NCBI RefSeq assembly: GCF_944324525.1 | Contig: NZ_CALUWS010000029.1 | Coordinates: 1 to 34,462, forward strand | DNA from: an uncultured Desulfovibrio sp. | GTDB lineage: Bacteria > Desulfobacterota > Desulfovibrionia > Desulfovibrionales > Desulfovibrionaceae | Reading direction: 5' to 3' | DNA: 34,462 nucleotides | In this document: positions 8,560 through 15,825 of the stretch, in pieces | How positions within the stretch are numbered: position 1 is the first letter of the stretch | How the letters are laid out: every line of letters begins with the position of its first letter | Translations under genes and position numbers: made by a program | The notes under the pieces: generated by a model | Databases searched by the model: none | What the model saw: only the letters and a program-made list of their open reading frames with translations | What the model was told of the DNA's origin: nothing

Positions 8560-10314
8560 TCATGCTGCGGGAAATGTCATTTGCTCCACATAGCTTTCGG
8601 AAAAGCCGCTGTGGGCGGAAAGTTCGATATAGCGGGTCCGCCGGATCAGCTCCGAGGCGGCCGTCTGCGCGTCCTTCTCCGTCACATAGCGCAGCGCGCC
8701 GAAGCCGGCCGCATTGCCCAGCACATGGACGCGTTGTTCCAGCTCGGCGGGGATGAGGCCGATGCGTGCGGCGCTGCGGGGACGCATGGCCGAACCAAAA
8801 CCGCCCGCAAGGTAGAGACGCCGGATGTCGTCATAGCGCAGGCCGGCCTCCCGCAGGAGGATCTCCATGCCCGCCCGTACGGCGGCCTTGGCCAGCTGCA
8901 CTTCCCGTATATCGCGCTGGCTGAAGCGCACGGCGTCCGTAAGCAGCAGGGCGTCATCCCGGATGCGCCGGCCCAGCGGCGAGTCGTCGGCTTCCAGATG
9001 GCCCGTCTCATCGACGCATCCGGCATCCAGCAGCAGAGCAAGGGCATCCAGAACGCCCGAACCGCAGATGCCCTGCGCCGGAGCCCCGCCGATGGTGCTG
9101 AAGCGCAGGCCCTGCGCGTCGTCGGCCTCCACGGCGTCGATGGCTCCGTCCTGTCCGGCCATGCCGCAGGAAAGGGTAGCGCCCTCGAAGCAGGGACCGG
9201 CCGCGGCGGAGCAGGCCAGCAGCTTGCCGTCGACATACAGGACCGTCTCGGCATTGGTGCCCAGATCCACCAGCAGGAAGGGCTCCTGCGGATGGTGCGC
9301 ATCCGCGGCCAGCAGCGAGGCCACGATATCCGCCCCGATATAGGAGGATATGCCGGGCATGAGGAAACAGCGCCCGGCCGAGGCGATGTGCAGCAGGCGG
9401 GCGGGCAGACACATGGGCTCCAGCGTGACGGGGATGAAGGGGGCCTTGCTGATATGCTCGCCGGGCAGGCCACAGAGCAGGTGCAGCATGGTCGTGTTGC
9501 CGGTCAGGCAGAGCATGTCCACATCCTGGACGCCGCTCTCCTCAAGCAGACGCCGCAGCATGCCGTCGATCTGACGGCAGATGGCCGCCTGCAGAGGGTT
9601 GCTCCCCTGCCGTCCGGCGCTTTCCCATTCCATTGCCCGGTGGATGCGGCTGATGACGTCCGCTCCGTAGGGGGACTGGGCATTGCGCTCCCCGTGCGCG
9701 GCCACGATGCGCCGTCCGTCAAGATCCACCAGCAGGGCGGCTACCGTGGTCGTGCCGATATCCACGATCAGGGCATGCGGCGTCCCTTGCGGCCGGACCC
9801 CGTGGAGCCGGTCCCCGCGCAGCAGGGCATGCAGCGGCTCGCCGGAACGGAGCTGGGCGGGCAGGGCCGTAAGGTCTTCGAGCGAGAGCTCATGCCCGCC
9901 GGCCTGCGCGGCATCCTGCAGGCGCTGCACATCGCTGCGCTGATCCTCCAGACTGGCGTCGTCCACGGCAAGGGGCACGCGGCGCACAAGCGGATCCCAG
10001 ACATATTCCATGGAAGTGAACTGCGTCAGCACCTTCAGCGTACCGGCATGCGGCACGGTCACTTCCAGCCCGTCGCGCGCCCGCGTATGGCAGGCCAGCC
10101 GCAAACCGGCGGCCAACCGCCGCTCGCCCAGGAGGGTGCGCTCCTCGTCCGCAGGTTCGGTATCGGCATAGATGAGGCACTTGCCGCACTTGCCGAGTCC
10201 GCAAGGCAGGGGCAACAGGCCTTCGTCCCGCAGCAGGTGGGCGATGGGCTCGCCCGCCGTGCAGACGAATTGCCGCGTGCCCTGCTGATGATGTACCGTT
10301 ATGCGCGCTTCCAT
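8560..10314 (-). CDS. Corrinoid activation protein, RACo/RamA-like ATPase with 2Fe-2S domain
   Basis: A 584-residue reductive activator of corrinoid proteins. Residues about 1-90 are a plant-type [2Fe-2S] ferredoxin domain with ligands C38, C43, C46 and C75. The rest is the ASKHA-fold ATPase of the RACo/DUF4445 group, with IVDIGTTTVAALLVDLDG, VDLGTNAE and LAGGFGSA as phosphate-binding motifs. Such proteins use ATP to drive low-potential reduction of inactive Co(II) to Co(I) on the corrinoid protein. The N-terminal 2Fe-2S architecture resembles RACo and bacterial RamQ-type activators rather than archaeal RamA, which has C-terminal 4Fe-4S clusters. The ATG lies three bases after the TAG stop of the DUF1638 gene and in the same frame. 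A GGAG six bases upstream supports independent initiation. It ends in TGA. Confidence 0.9.
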   Translation of the reverse strand: MEARITVHHQQGTRQFVCTAGEPIAHLLRDEGLLPLPCGLGKCGKCLIYADTEPADEERTLLGERRLAAGLRLACHTRARDGLEVTVPHAGTLKVLTQFTSMEYVWDPLVRRVPLAVDDASLEDQRSDVQRLQDAAQAGGHELSLEDLTALPAQLRSGEPLHALLRGDRLHGVRPQGTPHALIVDIGTTTVAALLVDLDGRRIVAAHGERNAQSPYGADVISRIHRAMEWESAGRQGSNPLQAAICRQIDGMLRRLLEESGVQDVDMLCLTGNTTMLHLLCGLPGEHISKAPFIPVTLEPMCLPARLLHIASAGRCFLMPGISSYIGADIVASLLAADAHHPQEPFLLVDLGTNAETVLYVDGKLLACSAAAGPCFEGATLSCGMAGQDGAIDAVEADDAQGLRFSTIGGAPAQGICGSGVLDALALLLDAGCVDETGHLEADDSPLGRRIRDDALLLTDAVRFSQRDIREVQLAKAAVRAGMEILLREAGLRYDDIRRLYLAGGFGSAMRPRSAARIGLIPAELEQRVHVLGNAAGFGALRYVTEKDAQTAASELIRRTRYIELSAHSGFSESYVEQMTFPAA

Positions 10315-10317
10315 GTC

Positions 10318-11025
10318 CTACTCCGCCTTGACGGCCGCTATATTGCCGTCTCCATCCACATCCGCCGTCCATCCGGGCCGCAGGGTCAGGAAACGGTCGT
10401 CCGTTCCGCCCGCCAGCAGCGCCCGGAGAAAATCCGTATGGCCTGTCGTGCTGCGATAGGGCAGGCCGCTGTCCTCCGCCACATAGCGGGCGTCCCGCTC
10501 CACATCCGCCTGCCTGGGGAAGCCCTCATGGCAGATGAGACAGGCATTGGTGTAGTTGGCCAGCCACTGCCGCTCCTGCTCCATGAGGAAGTCGGCATTT
10601 TCGCTGCCGAAGCGCTGGAGGTAGTCGTCGTAACGCTCCCGCCGGGCGCGGATGAATTCCAGTTGCGAGTAGCGCAGCCAACCGGCACTCATCCAATAGG
10701 TGCTGCCGTCCCGCGAGATCTGGCCCAGTTCGCTTTGCGGGCAGCCCAGCAGCACGGGGATGCAGTCATGCACCCGCGGCAAGACCAGGGTGGCCCTGCG
10801 GGCCGTGACGCCCGTCATGCCGCGTCCGCACAGCCCGTACCCGAGGACGATGCGCGTGGCGCCCTGATCTTCCAGCTCGCCAATGGCCGCGCACAGCTGC
10901 CGCCTGAGTTCATCGGGATGGTCGTGCAGGCCCTGCTCAAGATAACGGATGGCCGGAGCGTCGGGGAACTCCGGGGCCAGCCATTCAAGCTCGGGCCGAA
11001 AGACTTCGCAGCAAAGAAGATACAT
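10318..11025 (-). CDS. DUF1638 family protein of the methyltransferase operon
   Basis: A 235-residue protein recognisable as DUF1638 from GYGLCGRGMTGV and the HDCIPVLLG motif. The biochemical role is unknown; family members are known from methylamine and other corrinoid methyltransferase gene neighbourhoods. It has many cysteines (LLCCEVF at the N-terminus, GLCGRG, HDCI, ACLICHEG), suggesting metal or corrinoid handling, which is inference. The start is the ATG reading MYLLCCEV, with GGGAGGA six bases upstream. It lies between mttC and the activator gene. It ends in TAG (10318-10320), followed in frame by one GAC codon and then the ATG of the activator. Confidence 0.85.
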   Translation of the reverse strand: MYLLCCEVFRPELEWLAPEFPDAPAIRYLEQGLHDHPDELRRQLCAAIGELEDQGATRIVLGYGLCGRGMTGVTARRATLVLPRVHDCIPVLLGCPQSELGQISRDGSTYWMSAGWLRYSQLEFIRARRERYDDYLQRFGSENADFLMEQERQWLANYTNACLICHEGFPRQADVERDARYVAEDSGLPYRSTTGHTDFLRALLAGGTDDRFLTLRPGWTADVDGDGNIAAVKAE

Positions 11026-11084
11026 GGCGATCCTCCCGAAAGGGGCCGGCGGCGGGCCGGGGCGGGGCCCCGGCCCGACAGACA

Positions 11085-11735
11085 TCAGGCGTGCATGGCC
11101 GCGCAGACTTCCACAGCCTTTTCGGCCGCGGTCGAGGCGTCGGGGGTATAGATGTCGGCCCCGATGGACTCGCGGAAGGCGTCATTGACAGGCGCGCCGC
11201 CGATCATGACCTTGACCTTGCCGGCCAGTTCCGGGTCGGCCGCCACGGCAGCGACCACATCCTTGATGTGCACCATGGTGGTGGTGAGCAGGGCGGAACA
11301 GGCGATGATGTCGGCCTTGTGCTTCTTGGCCGCTTCGATGTACTTGGCGGGGGCCACGCTGTTGCCGAGGTCGATGACGTTGAGGCCCTTGGATTCCATC
11401 ATCATGCGCACGAGGTTCTTGCCGATGTCGTGCAGGTCGTCCTTGATGGTGCCGATGACCACGGTCCCCTTCTGTTCCATCTGTTCGCCGACCAGCAGGG
11501 GGCGCAGCACGTCGGTGCCGGCGGCCATGGCGCGGGCGGCGATGAGCACTTCGGGGATGAAGATGTCATTGTTCTTGAAGCGTTCCCCGATGACGTCCAT
11601 ACCGGGCATGAGACCTTCGTTGAGGATGGTCAGAGGGGCGATGCCTTCATCCAGGGCCTTCTTGGTCAGATCGGCCACTTCCTTCATCTTACCCTTTTGC
11701 AGCTTTTCGGAAATTTCCTGCAGAATGGCGCTCAT
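11085..11735 (-). CDS. mttC: Corrinoid protein MttC (trimethylamine type)
   Basis: A 216-residue cobalamin-binding protein with an N-terminal four-helix cap (about 1-85) and a Rossmann B12 domain. The base-off/His-on motif D-x-H-x-x-G is at D100, H102 and G105, followed by SALLTTT and GGAPV. It carries the methyl group between MttB-type enzymes and the downstream methyltransferase. The start is the ATG with AAAGGAG seven bases upstream; the open frame continues a further eight codons upstream directly to the TAG stop of cobW. It ends in TGA. It is the only corrinoid protein in the window, so it probably serves all three MttB homologues. Confidence 0.93.
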   Translation of the reverse strand: MSAILQEISEKLQKGKMKEVADLTKKALDEGIAPLTILNEGLMPGMDVIGERFKNNDIFIPEVLIAARAMAAGTDVLRPLLVGEQMEQKGTVVIGTIKDDLHDIGKNLVRMMMESKGLNVIDLGNSVAPAKYIEAAKKHKADIIACSALLTTTMVHIKDVVAAVAADPELAGKVKVMIGGAPVNDAFRESIGADIYTPDASTAAEKAVEVCAAMHA

Positions 11736-11759
11736 GGTATGCTCCTTTGTGCGGGACAC

Positions 11760-12644
11760 CTAAAGGATGTTCCCGGCTTGTAGGGTGTTGCGTACGCTTT
11801 CGGCCGAACCCTGAAAACAAATGATGGTCAGGGGCACCGGGGCAGCGGTGTCGGGGCGCTTTTCGATGCCCCGTCCGGTATCCGAAAGAAACCAGATGCC
11901 GTCACGTGCGCGGACAAAACCCTTGACCCGCAGCACATGTTCTTCTTGCTCGAGGGCGGCGGCGAGCTCGTCCGCCGTACACTCCACGCGATCCACGTTG
12001 AAGGCGTCCGGCCGCGTCTCCGGCGTATTGAAGCCGAAGCTGAAGGAACGGGCGGCGCGGCCGGGCAGCGCGGCCAGATCCAGGCGGCCGTGACTGACGG
12101 CCACCACGGGCAGATCGGGCTCGCGGGAGCCGATGTAGTCCCGCGCCGCGGCGAGTTCCTGTTCCGTGGCCAGATCGCACTTGGTCAGCACGGCCACGGT
12201 GGCCGAGGCCAGCTGACGGGGGATGACTTCCAGCACGCGAGCCAGCTTGAGGCTCTTCACGGGATCGAAAAGACAGATGGTCGAGGTATGGTCAAAATCG
12301 CCGTCCAGCCCGGAAAGCCGCAGCATCTTGTCCACCGCGGAAGGATCGGACATGCCCGAGGCCTCCACGATGACCAGATCCTCGTCCCGCTCGCGCATGT
12401 CGCGCAGGGCCTTCACGAAGGATTCACGCAGGCAGGCGCAGAAGACGGACCCGCCGCCGATCTCCACCACCATGCCGCCGTCAAGGCCGTTCTGGCGGAG
12501 GATGGCGCCATCTACCGGGATCTCGCCGAAGTCGTTGAGCAGCACCGCGACCTTGCGCGTGCGGCAATGCTCGAGCAGATGCCGGAGCAGCGTGGTCTTG
12601 CCGCTGCCGAGAAAACCGGAGAGTATGACGAGTTCCTTGCGCAT
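11760..12644 (-). CDS. CobW/P47K-type G3E GTPase
   Basis: A 294-residue G3E-family GTPase. Walker A is GFLGSGKTT (residues 10-18), NDFGE follows, and TKCD is the base-specificity motif. In place of the canonical CxCC metal motif it has C69-A-C71 in the segment GGGSVFCACL. The C-terminal half matches the CobW C-terminal domain, with HVLRVKGFV. G3E proteins act as metal chaperones or help load cofactors; in corrinoid methyltransferase operons they may assist zinc or cobalamin insertion, which is inference. The start is the ATG preceded by GGAAGG. The frame ends in TAG (11760-11762) and stays open into mttC. Confidence 0.87.
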   Translation of the reverse strand: MRKELVILSGFLGSGKTTLLRHLLEHCRTRKVAVLLNDFGEIPVDGAILRQNGLDGGMVVEIGGGSVFCACLRESFVKALRDMRERDEDLVIVEASGMSDPSAVDKMLRLSGLDGDFDHTSTICLFDPVKSLKLARVLEVIPRQLASATVAVLTKCDLATEQELAAARDYIGSREPDLPVVAVSHGRLDLAALPGRAARSFSFGFNTPETRPDAFNVDRVECTADELAAALEQEEHVLRVKGFVRARDGIWFLSDTGRGIEKRPDTAAPVPLTIICFQGSAESVRNTLQAGNIL

Positions 12645-12690
12645 GGCGGGCCTTCCGTTATTCTTGCCGTTGTGTCTGTGCGCGTCCCTT

Positions 12691-12815
12691 GAACATTTCC
12701 CGTTTGAAACCATACGGCCTGTCGTTTCGCGGAAAAAGCGCGGTTTTCCGCTTGGTTTGGGCCGGGCGGCGCTGTGCCGCCGCCTCGCGTTTTCCCTTTT
12801 TCAAAGCTAAAACGC
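12691..12815 (+). repeat. Dispersed repeat A, copy 1 (between the UroD-like gene and cobW)
   Basis: One of four related copies of about 80-145 bases, all in the same orientation (12691, 23518, 27048, 30473). Shared blocks in order are CATTT(T/C)C then GTTTGAAA, CATACGG, GTTTCGCGGAAAAA, TTTTCCGCTTGGTTT, a GC-rich stem (GGCGGC...GCCGCC), CTCGCGTTTTCC, and CAAAGGCAAAACGC (here CAAAGCTAAAACGC). Two internal hairpins are evident. It lies in the gap between two co-directional genes of the mtt operon. Confidence 0.8.
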
Positions 12816-12881
12816 TCTTGCGTGCCGGCGAGGCTGCCGCCCGTTGGGGGATACATCGGACGGCAGCCCCCGGGGTGGTGT

Positions 12882-14234
12882 CTACCGACGGGCGAGCACT
12901 TCCTCGATCTCTTCGCGCAGCTTTTCCACCGGCGGGATAAGGGAAACGTGCTTGATCTCGCCCTGGACCAGCAGAGAGGGCAGGTTGGTGAGGCCGACCT
13001 TCTTCATGAAGCTCAGGCTTTCGGGATGCATGATGGAACGTTCCACCACCTTGACCTTGTCGCCGTAGGCCTTGGCGGCCGCTTCAGCCGCCGCCACCAT
13101 GTAGCCGCAGGCGGCGCAGGTCTTGGAATCGATGGTCACGGCTTCCAGCAGGACGTGATCGAGGTTGGCGTAATCCGGCATCTCGATCTCGGGCAGGTTC
13201 TCCACCGCCACATAGCTTTCCAGCGCCTTGCGCACGGTCTGCGGGTTGCGGACGGCTTCGCCCACGCCCACGAGGTTGGCGGCCGGAGCGTCAAAGGGGA
13301 CGTCGCAACCAGGCGCGAGGATGAAGCGCTGCGTGCCCATCTTGTCCATGAGGGCAAGGGCTTCCTTCTGGTTGTCCTGCTGCGTGCCGAGCAGCATGGT
13401 CACCGTCAGCTGCAGATTGCCGGAGATGGTGATGTCGTGCGCGTCGGTGATCTGCTTGGCGGCGACGATATCGACGTTCTCGTCGATGGCGATGCAGTCG
13501 GGCTTCGTCTTGCACATGGGCTCGATGTTCTTGGTGGCGTCGCCGCAGACGAAGAAGGACGAGGGGACGTTCTGTTCGCGCAGGGCCGCGAAGAAACGGG
13601 TGTAGGGCTCGCTGAGGAAGGTCTCGAACATGTCGGGAGAGATCTGGGAGACCAGCGGGTCCACGGCGGCGATGATGTCGCAACCGGCCTCGATGTAGTA
13701 GGCGGCCACCTCCCGCACGCGCTCGTCACAGTAGTTCACGAGAGCCTTTACGCCATCTTCGTTGTCGTACATGTCCATGAAGATGTTGGTGCCGCGCAGA
13801 TGGGAGGCCAGAGTGAAGGGGCCGCAGACCAGGCCATACATGGCGATCTCGGGACGCGCCTTCTTGAAGCGGCGCATGACGTCGAGGATGAGGGGGATGC
13901 GGCCGTCTTCACGGGAAATGCGCTTTTCGGGGATGACGAGCTCGCCCTCCAGCGGATGCGTGCAGACCGTGGGCGGCGTATTGTCATACCAGGTGAGATC
14001 GCAGCCCAGGATCTCGGCTTCCACCTGAAGGTCGAACATGGGGGTCATGCCGTCCGGCAGGTATTGGGCTTCGGCTTCGAGGCAGCAGGCATAGAGCTTG
14101 TCTGCATCCTTGAACATCTCCTGAGCCGTATAGCCCTTCAGGTTGGCAATCTGCGATCCGGTATAGGGAACCCACGGACAACGTTCCACGGTCTTTCCCT
14201 TGAGAACTTCCATAATCAGTGCCTTGCCCTGCAT
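12882..14234 (-). CDS. UroD/MtbA-family methyltransferase with C-terminal thioredoxin-like domain
   Basis: A 450-residue protein and the first gene of the mtt operon. Residues about 1-350 belong to the uroporphyrinogen decarboxylase superfamily, which includes MtbA/MtaA enzymes that demethylate methyl-corrinoid proteins. MtbA/MtaA use a zinc site His-x-Cys-(about 75-80)-Cys. Here the cysteines correspond to C230 (FFVCGDATKN) and C310 (LAPGCDVP), but the histidine position is F228. From about 359 a separate thioredoxin/glutaredoxin-like domain follows, with a CAAC redox motif at 373-376 and a cis-Pro-like NLPSL. The methyl acceptor is not evident: coenzyme M would be unusual in a bacterium, and tetrahydrofolate or a thiol are alternatives. 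AAGGAG lies six bases before the ATG. It ends in TAG (12882-12884), and a further in-frame TAG and TGA lie 24-27 codons beyond. Confidence 0.82.
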   Translation of the reverse strand: MQGKALIMEVLKGKTVERCPWVPYTGSQIANLKGYTAQEMFKDADKLYACCLEAEAQYLPDGMTPMFDLQVEAEILGCDLTWYDNTPPTVCTHPLEGELVIPEKRISREDGRIPLILDVMRRFKKARPEIAMYGLVCGPFTLASHLRGTNIFMDMYDNEDGVKALVNYCDERVREVAAYYIEAGCDIIAAVDPLVSQISPDMFETFLSEPYTRFFAALREQNVPSSFFVCGDATKNIEPMCKTKPDCIAIDENVDIVAAKQITDAHDITISGNLQLTVTMLLGTQQDNQKEALALMDKMGTQRFILAPGCDVPFDAPAANLVGVGEAVRNPQTVRKALESYVAVENLPEIEMPDYANLDHVLLEAVTIDSKTCAACGYMVAAAEAAAKAYGDKVKVVERSIMHPESLSFMKKVGLTNLPSLLVQGEIKHVSLIPPVEKLREEIEEVLARR

Positions 14235-14288
14235 GTTAAGCTCCTTGAAAACGTAGCAGTGATGGGAATTCTAGCGCCGGCCACCAAC

Positions 14289-14298
14289 AGATATATCT
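14289..14298. promoter_or_regulatory. GATATATC box upstream of the mtt operon
   Basis: Palindrome AGATATATCT, 55 bases before the first start codon of the mtt operon. On the minus strand it is followed after three bases by TGGTGG. A TAGAAT hexamer (14273-14268) lies 16 bases downstream of the box, so the box could also overlap a -35 region. It matches boxes upstream of the radical SAM gene, pylT and mttB2. Confidence 0.55.
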
Positions 14299-14750
14299 TG
14301 TGATGTAAAAGTAGCCATACCGGCCGCGGATGTCCAGCATTTTTTGGAAGATTGTGAAAAAAATTTTTCGCAGCTCGTAAATTTTCATAAAAAACTTGTA
14401 ATAACAGTATATTATGAAAATATATTTTCCCGGTGAGCATAAGGGGATTAAGGGTGCCATCCGCCAAAAAGGCCCGGAGCGTATAGTGTATCGAAAAGCT
14501 CAGTCTCGGATTTTATTTTTTAATATATTGATATTGTTTGTAAAAATGTGATTGTGTGTCTGGTCTTCGCCCCTTGTGCCGCTTTGCGGGCACGGCTGGC
14601 GGCGGATCAGGCTGTGCCAAAAATCTTTTATGTCAGAATAATATATTGGTATTATTGGTTTTATTTTGATACTGGCGGGTGATTTTCTCCTGGTGGGGAG
14701 ATGTGGAAAAGCTTCGTTGCTTGACAAGCTCCGGGGAGAGAAGTGTAGCA

Positions 14751-14762
14751 TAGATATATCTA
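14751..14762. promoter_or_regulatory. GATATATC box upstream of the radical SAM gene
   Basis: A perfect 12-base palindrome TAGATATATCTA, ending 64 bases before the start codon. As at pylT, three bases separate the GATATATC core from a possible -35 element (TTGTGG, 14764-14769); the best -10 candidate CATAAA (14789-14794) has a long 19-base spacer. Confidence 0.55.
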
Positions 14763-14826
14763 ATTGTGGGGTGCTGCATCCCGCGGCACATAAAGACGGC
14801 ACACAGCCGGCGCAGGAGAGAAGTTC

Positions 14827-15825
14827 ATGGAGATCCGCCCTTTTATCGATCGTCTTGAGGCTAAGGTCCTTCGCGGGGCGCAGGGATCACGGGAAGACGT
14901 GTTGCGCCTGCTGGCACTGACTCCGGATTCGGACGACGTACAGTATCTGGGACAGGCGGCACGGCGTGTGGCCGCGGTGGCCGCGCACAACACAGGGCGC
15001 GTCTGGAGCGCCATAGGTCTGGACTGCCGCCCCTGTCCCAAAAACTGCACGTTCTGTTCCTTTGGAGCCAAGTGGGGACTTGTCCGCGAGGAGAAGGAGC
15101 TCTCCGCCGGGGAGGTCATCGCCATCGCCCGCCGTCTGGTGCGGGAGGGCGCCGCCTGGGTCACCCTGCGTACGACCGAATATTATGGATTCGATCGGGT
15201 GTGCAAAATGGCCCGCCAGATCCGGGACGCCGTGCCGGGGGATTACGGGCTTGTCGTCAACACCGGGCAGATGGGCGAGGAAGAAGTGGCCGCCATGCAG
15301 GCCGCGGGCATCGGGGTGGTCTATCATTCGCTGCGCCTTGGGGAAGGAAAATGCACCTGTTTCAGCCCGCAGGAACGCCTTGTCACCCTGCGGGCCGTGT
15401 CCGCATCCCCCCTGCGGCTGGCGCATCTGGTGGAGCCCGTGGGCCCGGAACATACGGATGAAGAGCTGGCGCATGTCTTCATGACCGCCCTGGAGAATGG
15501 CGCGAGCCTGAGCGGCGTCATGGCCAGGGTCAATGTGCCGGGAACGCCCGGCGCGTCTTCGGCGGAACTGCCCGAGGCCCGGCTTGCCCAAATCGCCGCC
15601 ATCACCCGTTTGTGCGGCGGTCTGCGCGTCCCTGACATCTGCGTGCACCCCGTCAGCCGTCAGGCCGTGGCCTGGGGAGCCAATGTCGTCGTGGTGGAGG
15701 AGGGCGCGGTGCCCCGGAACGAGACTTTCTGCGCGGACGTCTGGCGGGGATTCGATGTGCCGCAGGCCCAGGCGCTCTTCAGGGAAGCCGGCTATACGCT
15801 CCACGGGGAGCAAACCGCCGGTTAG
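14827..15825 (+). CDS. Radical SAM enzyme, BioB/PylB-like, function unknown
   Basis: A 332-residue radical SAM protein with the cluster motif C70-x3-C74-x2-C77 (CPKNCTFC) and an additional C67. A TIM-barrel-like body follows (YYGFDRV, LVVNTGQMG, VVYHSLRLGEG, HLVEPVGPEHT). The organisation resembles BioB, HydE and PylB, but it is not PylB, which is at 17830. AGGAG precedes the ATG. Its place between the mtt operon and pylT, and the shared upstream box, suggest a role in methylamine metabolism, for example cofactor or residue modification; this is inference. It ends in TAG, where the repeat at 15823 begins. Confidence 0.8.
   Translation: MEIRPFIDRLEAKVLRGAQGSREDVLRLLALTPDSDDVQYLGQAARRVAAVAAHNTGRVWSAIGLDCRPCPKNCTFCSFGAKWGLVREEKELSAGEVIAIARRLVREGAAWVTLRTTEYYGFDRVCKMARQIRDAVPGDYGLVVNTGQMGEEEVAAMQAAGIGVVYHSLRLGEGKCTCFSPQERLVTLRAVSASPLRLAHLVEPVGPEHTDEELAHVFMTALENGASLSGVMARVNVPGTPGASSAELPEARLAQIAAITRLCGGLRVPDICVHPVSRQAVAWGANVVVVEEGAVPRNETFCADVWRGFDVPQAQALFREAGYTLHGEQTAG

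Larger units (their letters stand above)
14235..14826. promoter_or_regulatory. AT-rich divergent control region between mtt operon and radical SAM gene
   Basis: 592 bases with no convincing gene, much richer in A and T than its flanks. It contains a GATATATC palindrome near each end, a pair of 15-base direct repeats (TAATATATTG-A/G-TATT at 14521-14535 and 14639-14653), several A/T runs (about 14341-14430) and a GC hairpin near 14576-14593. A TTGACA at 14721-14726 has only a poor -10 partner. The arrangement suggests coordinated control of both divergent transcripts. Confidence 0.6.

Noticed and set aside
6812-11151. Plus-strand open frames opposite mttB1 and the activator
   Set aside because: Antisense shadows of clearly recognisable genes; they show no family motifs.
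12642-12884. In-frame amber fusion of the UroD-like gene to cobW
   Set aside because: The genes share the same frame, but a second TAG (12807) and a TGA (12801) lie between them, so readthrough would stop after about 25 codons.
14500-14802. 100-residue minus-strand frame in the divergent control region
   Set aside because: No recognisable motif, poor start signal, and it covers the GATATATC box and repeats.
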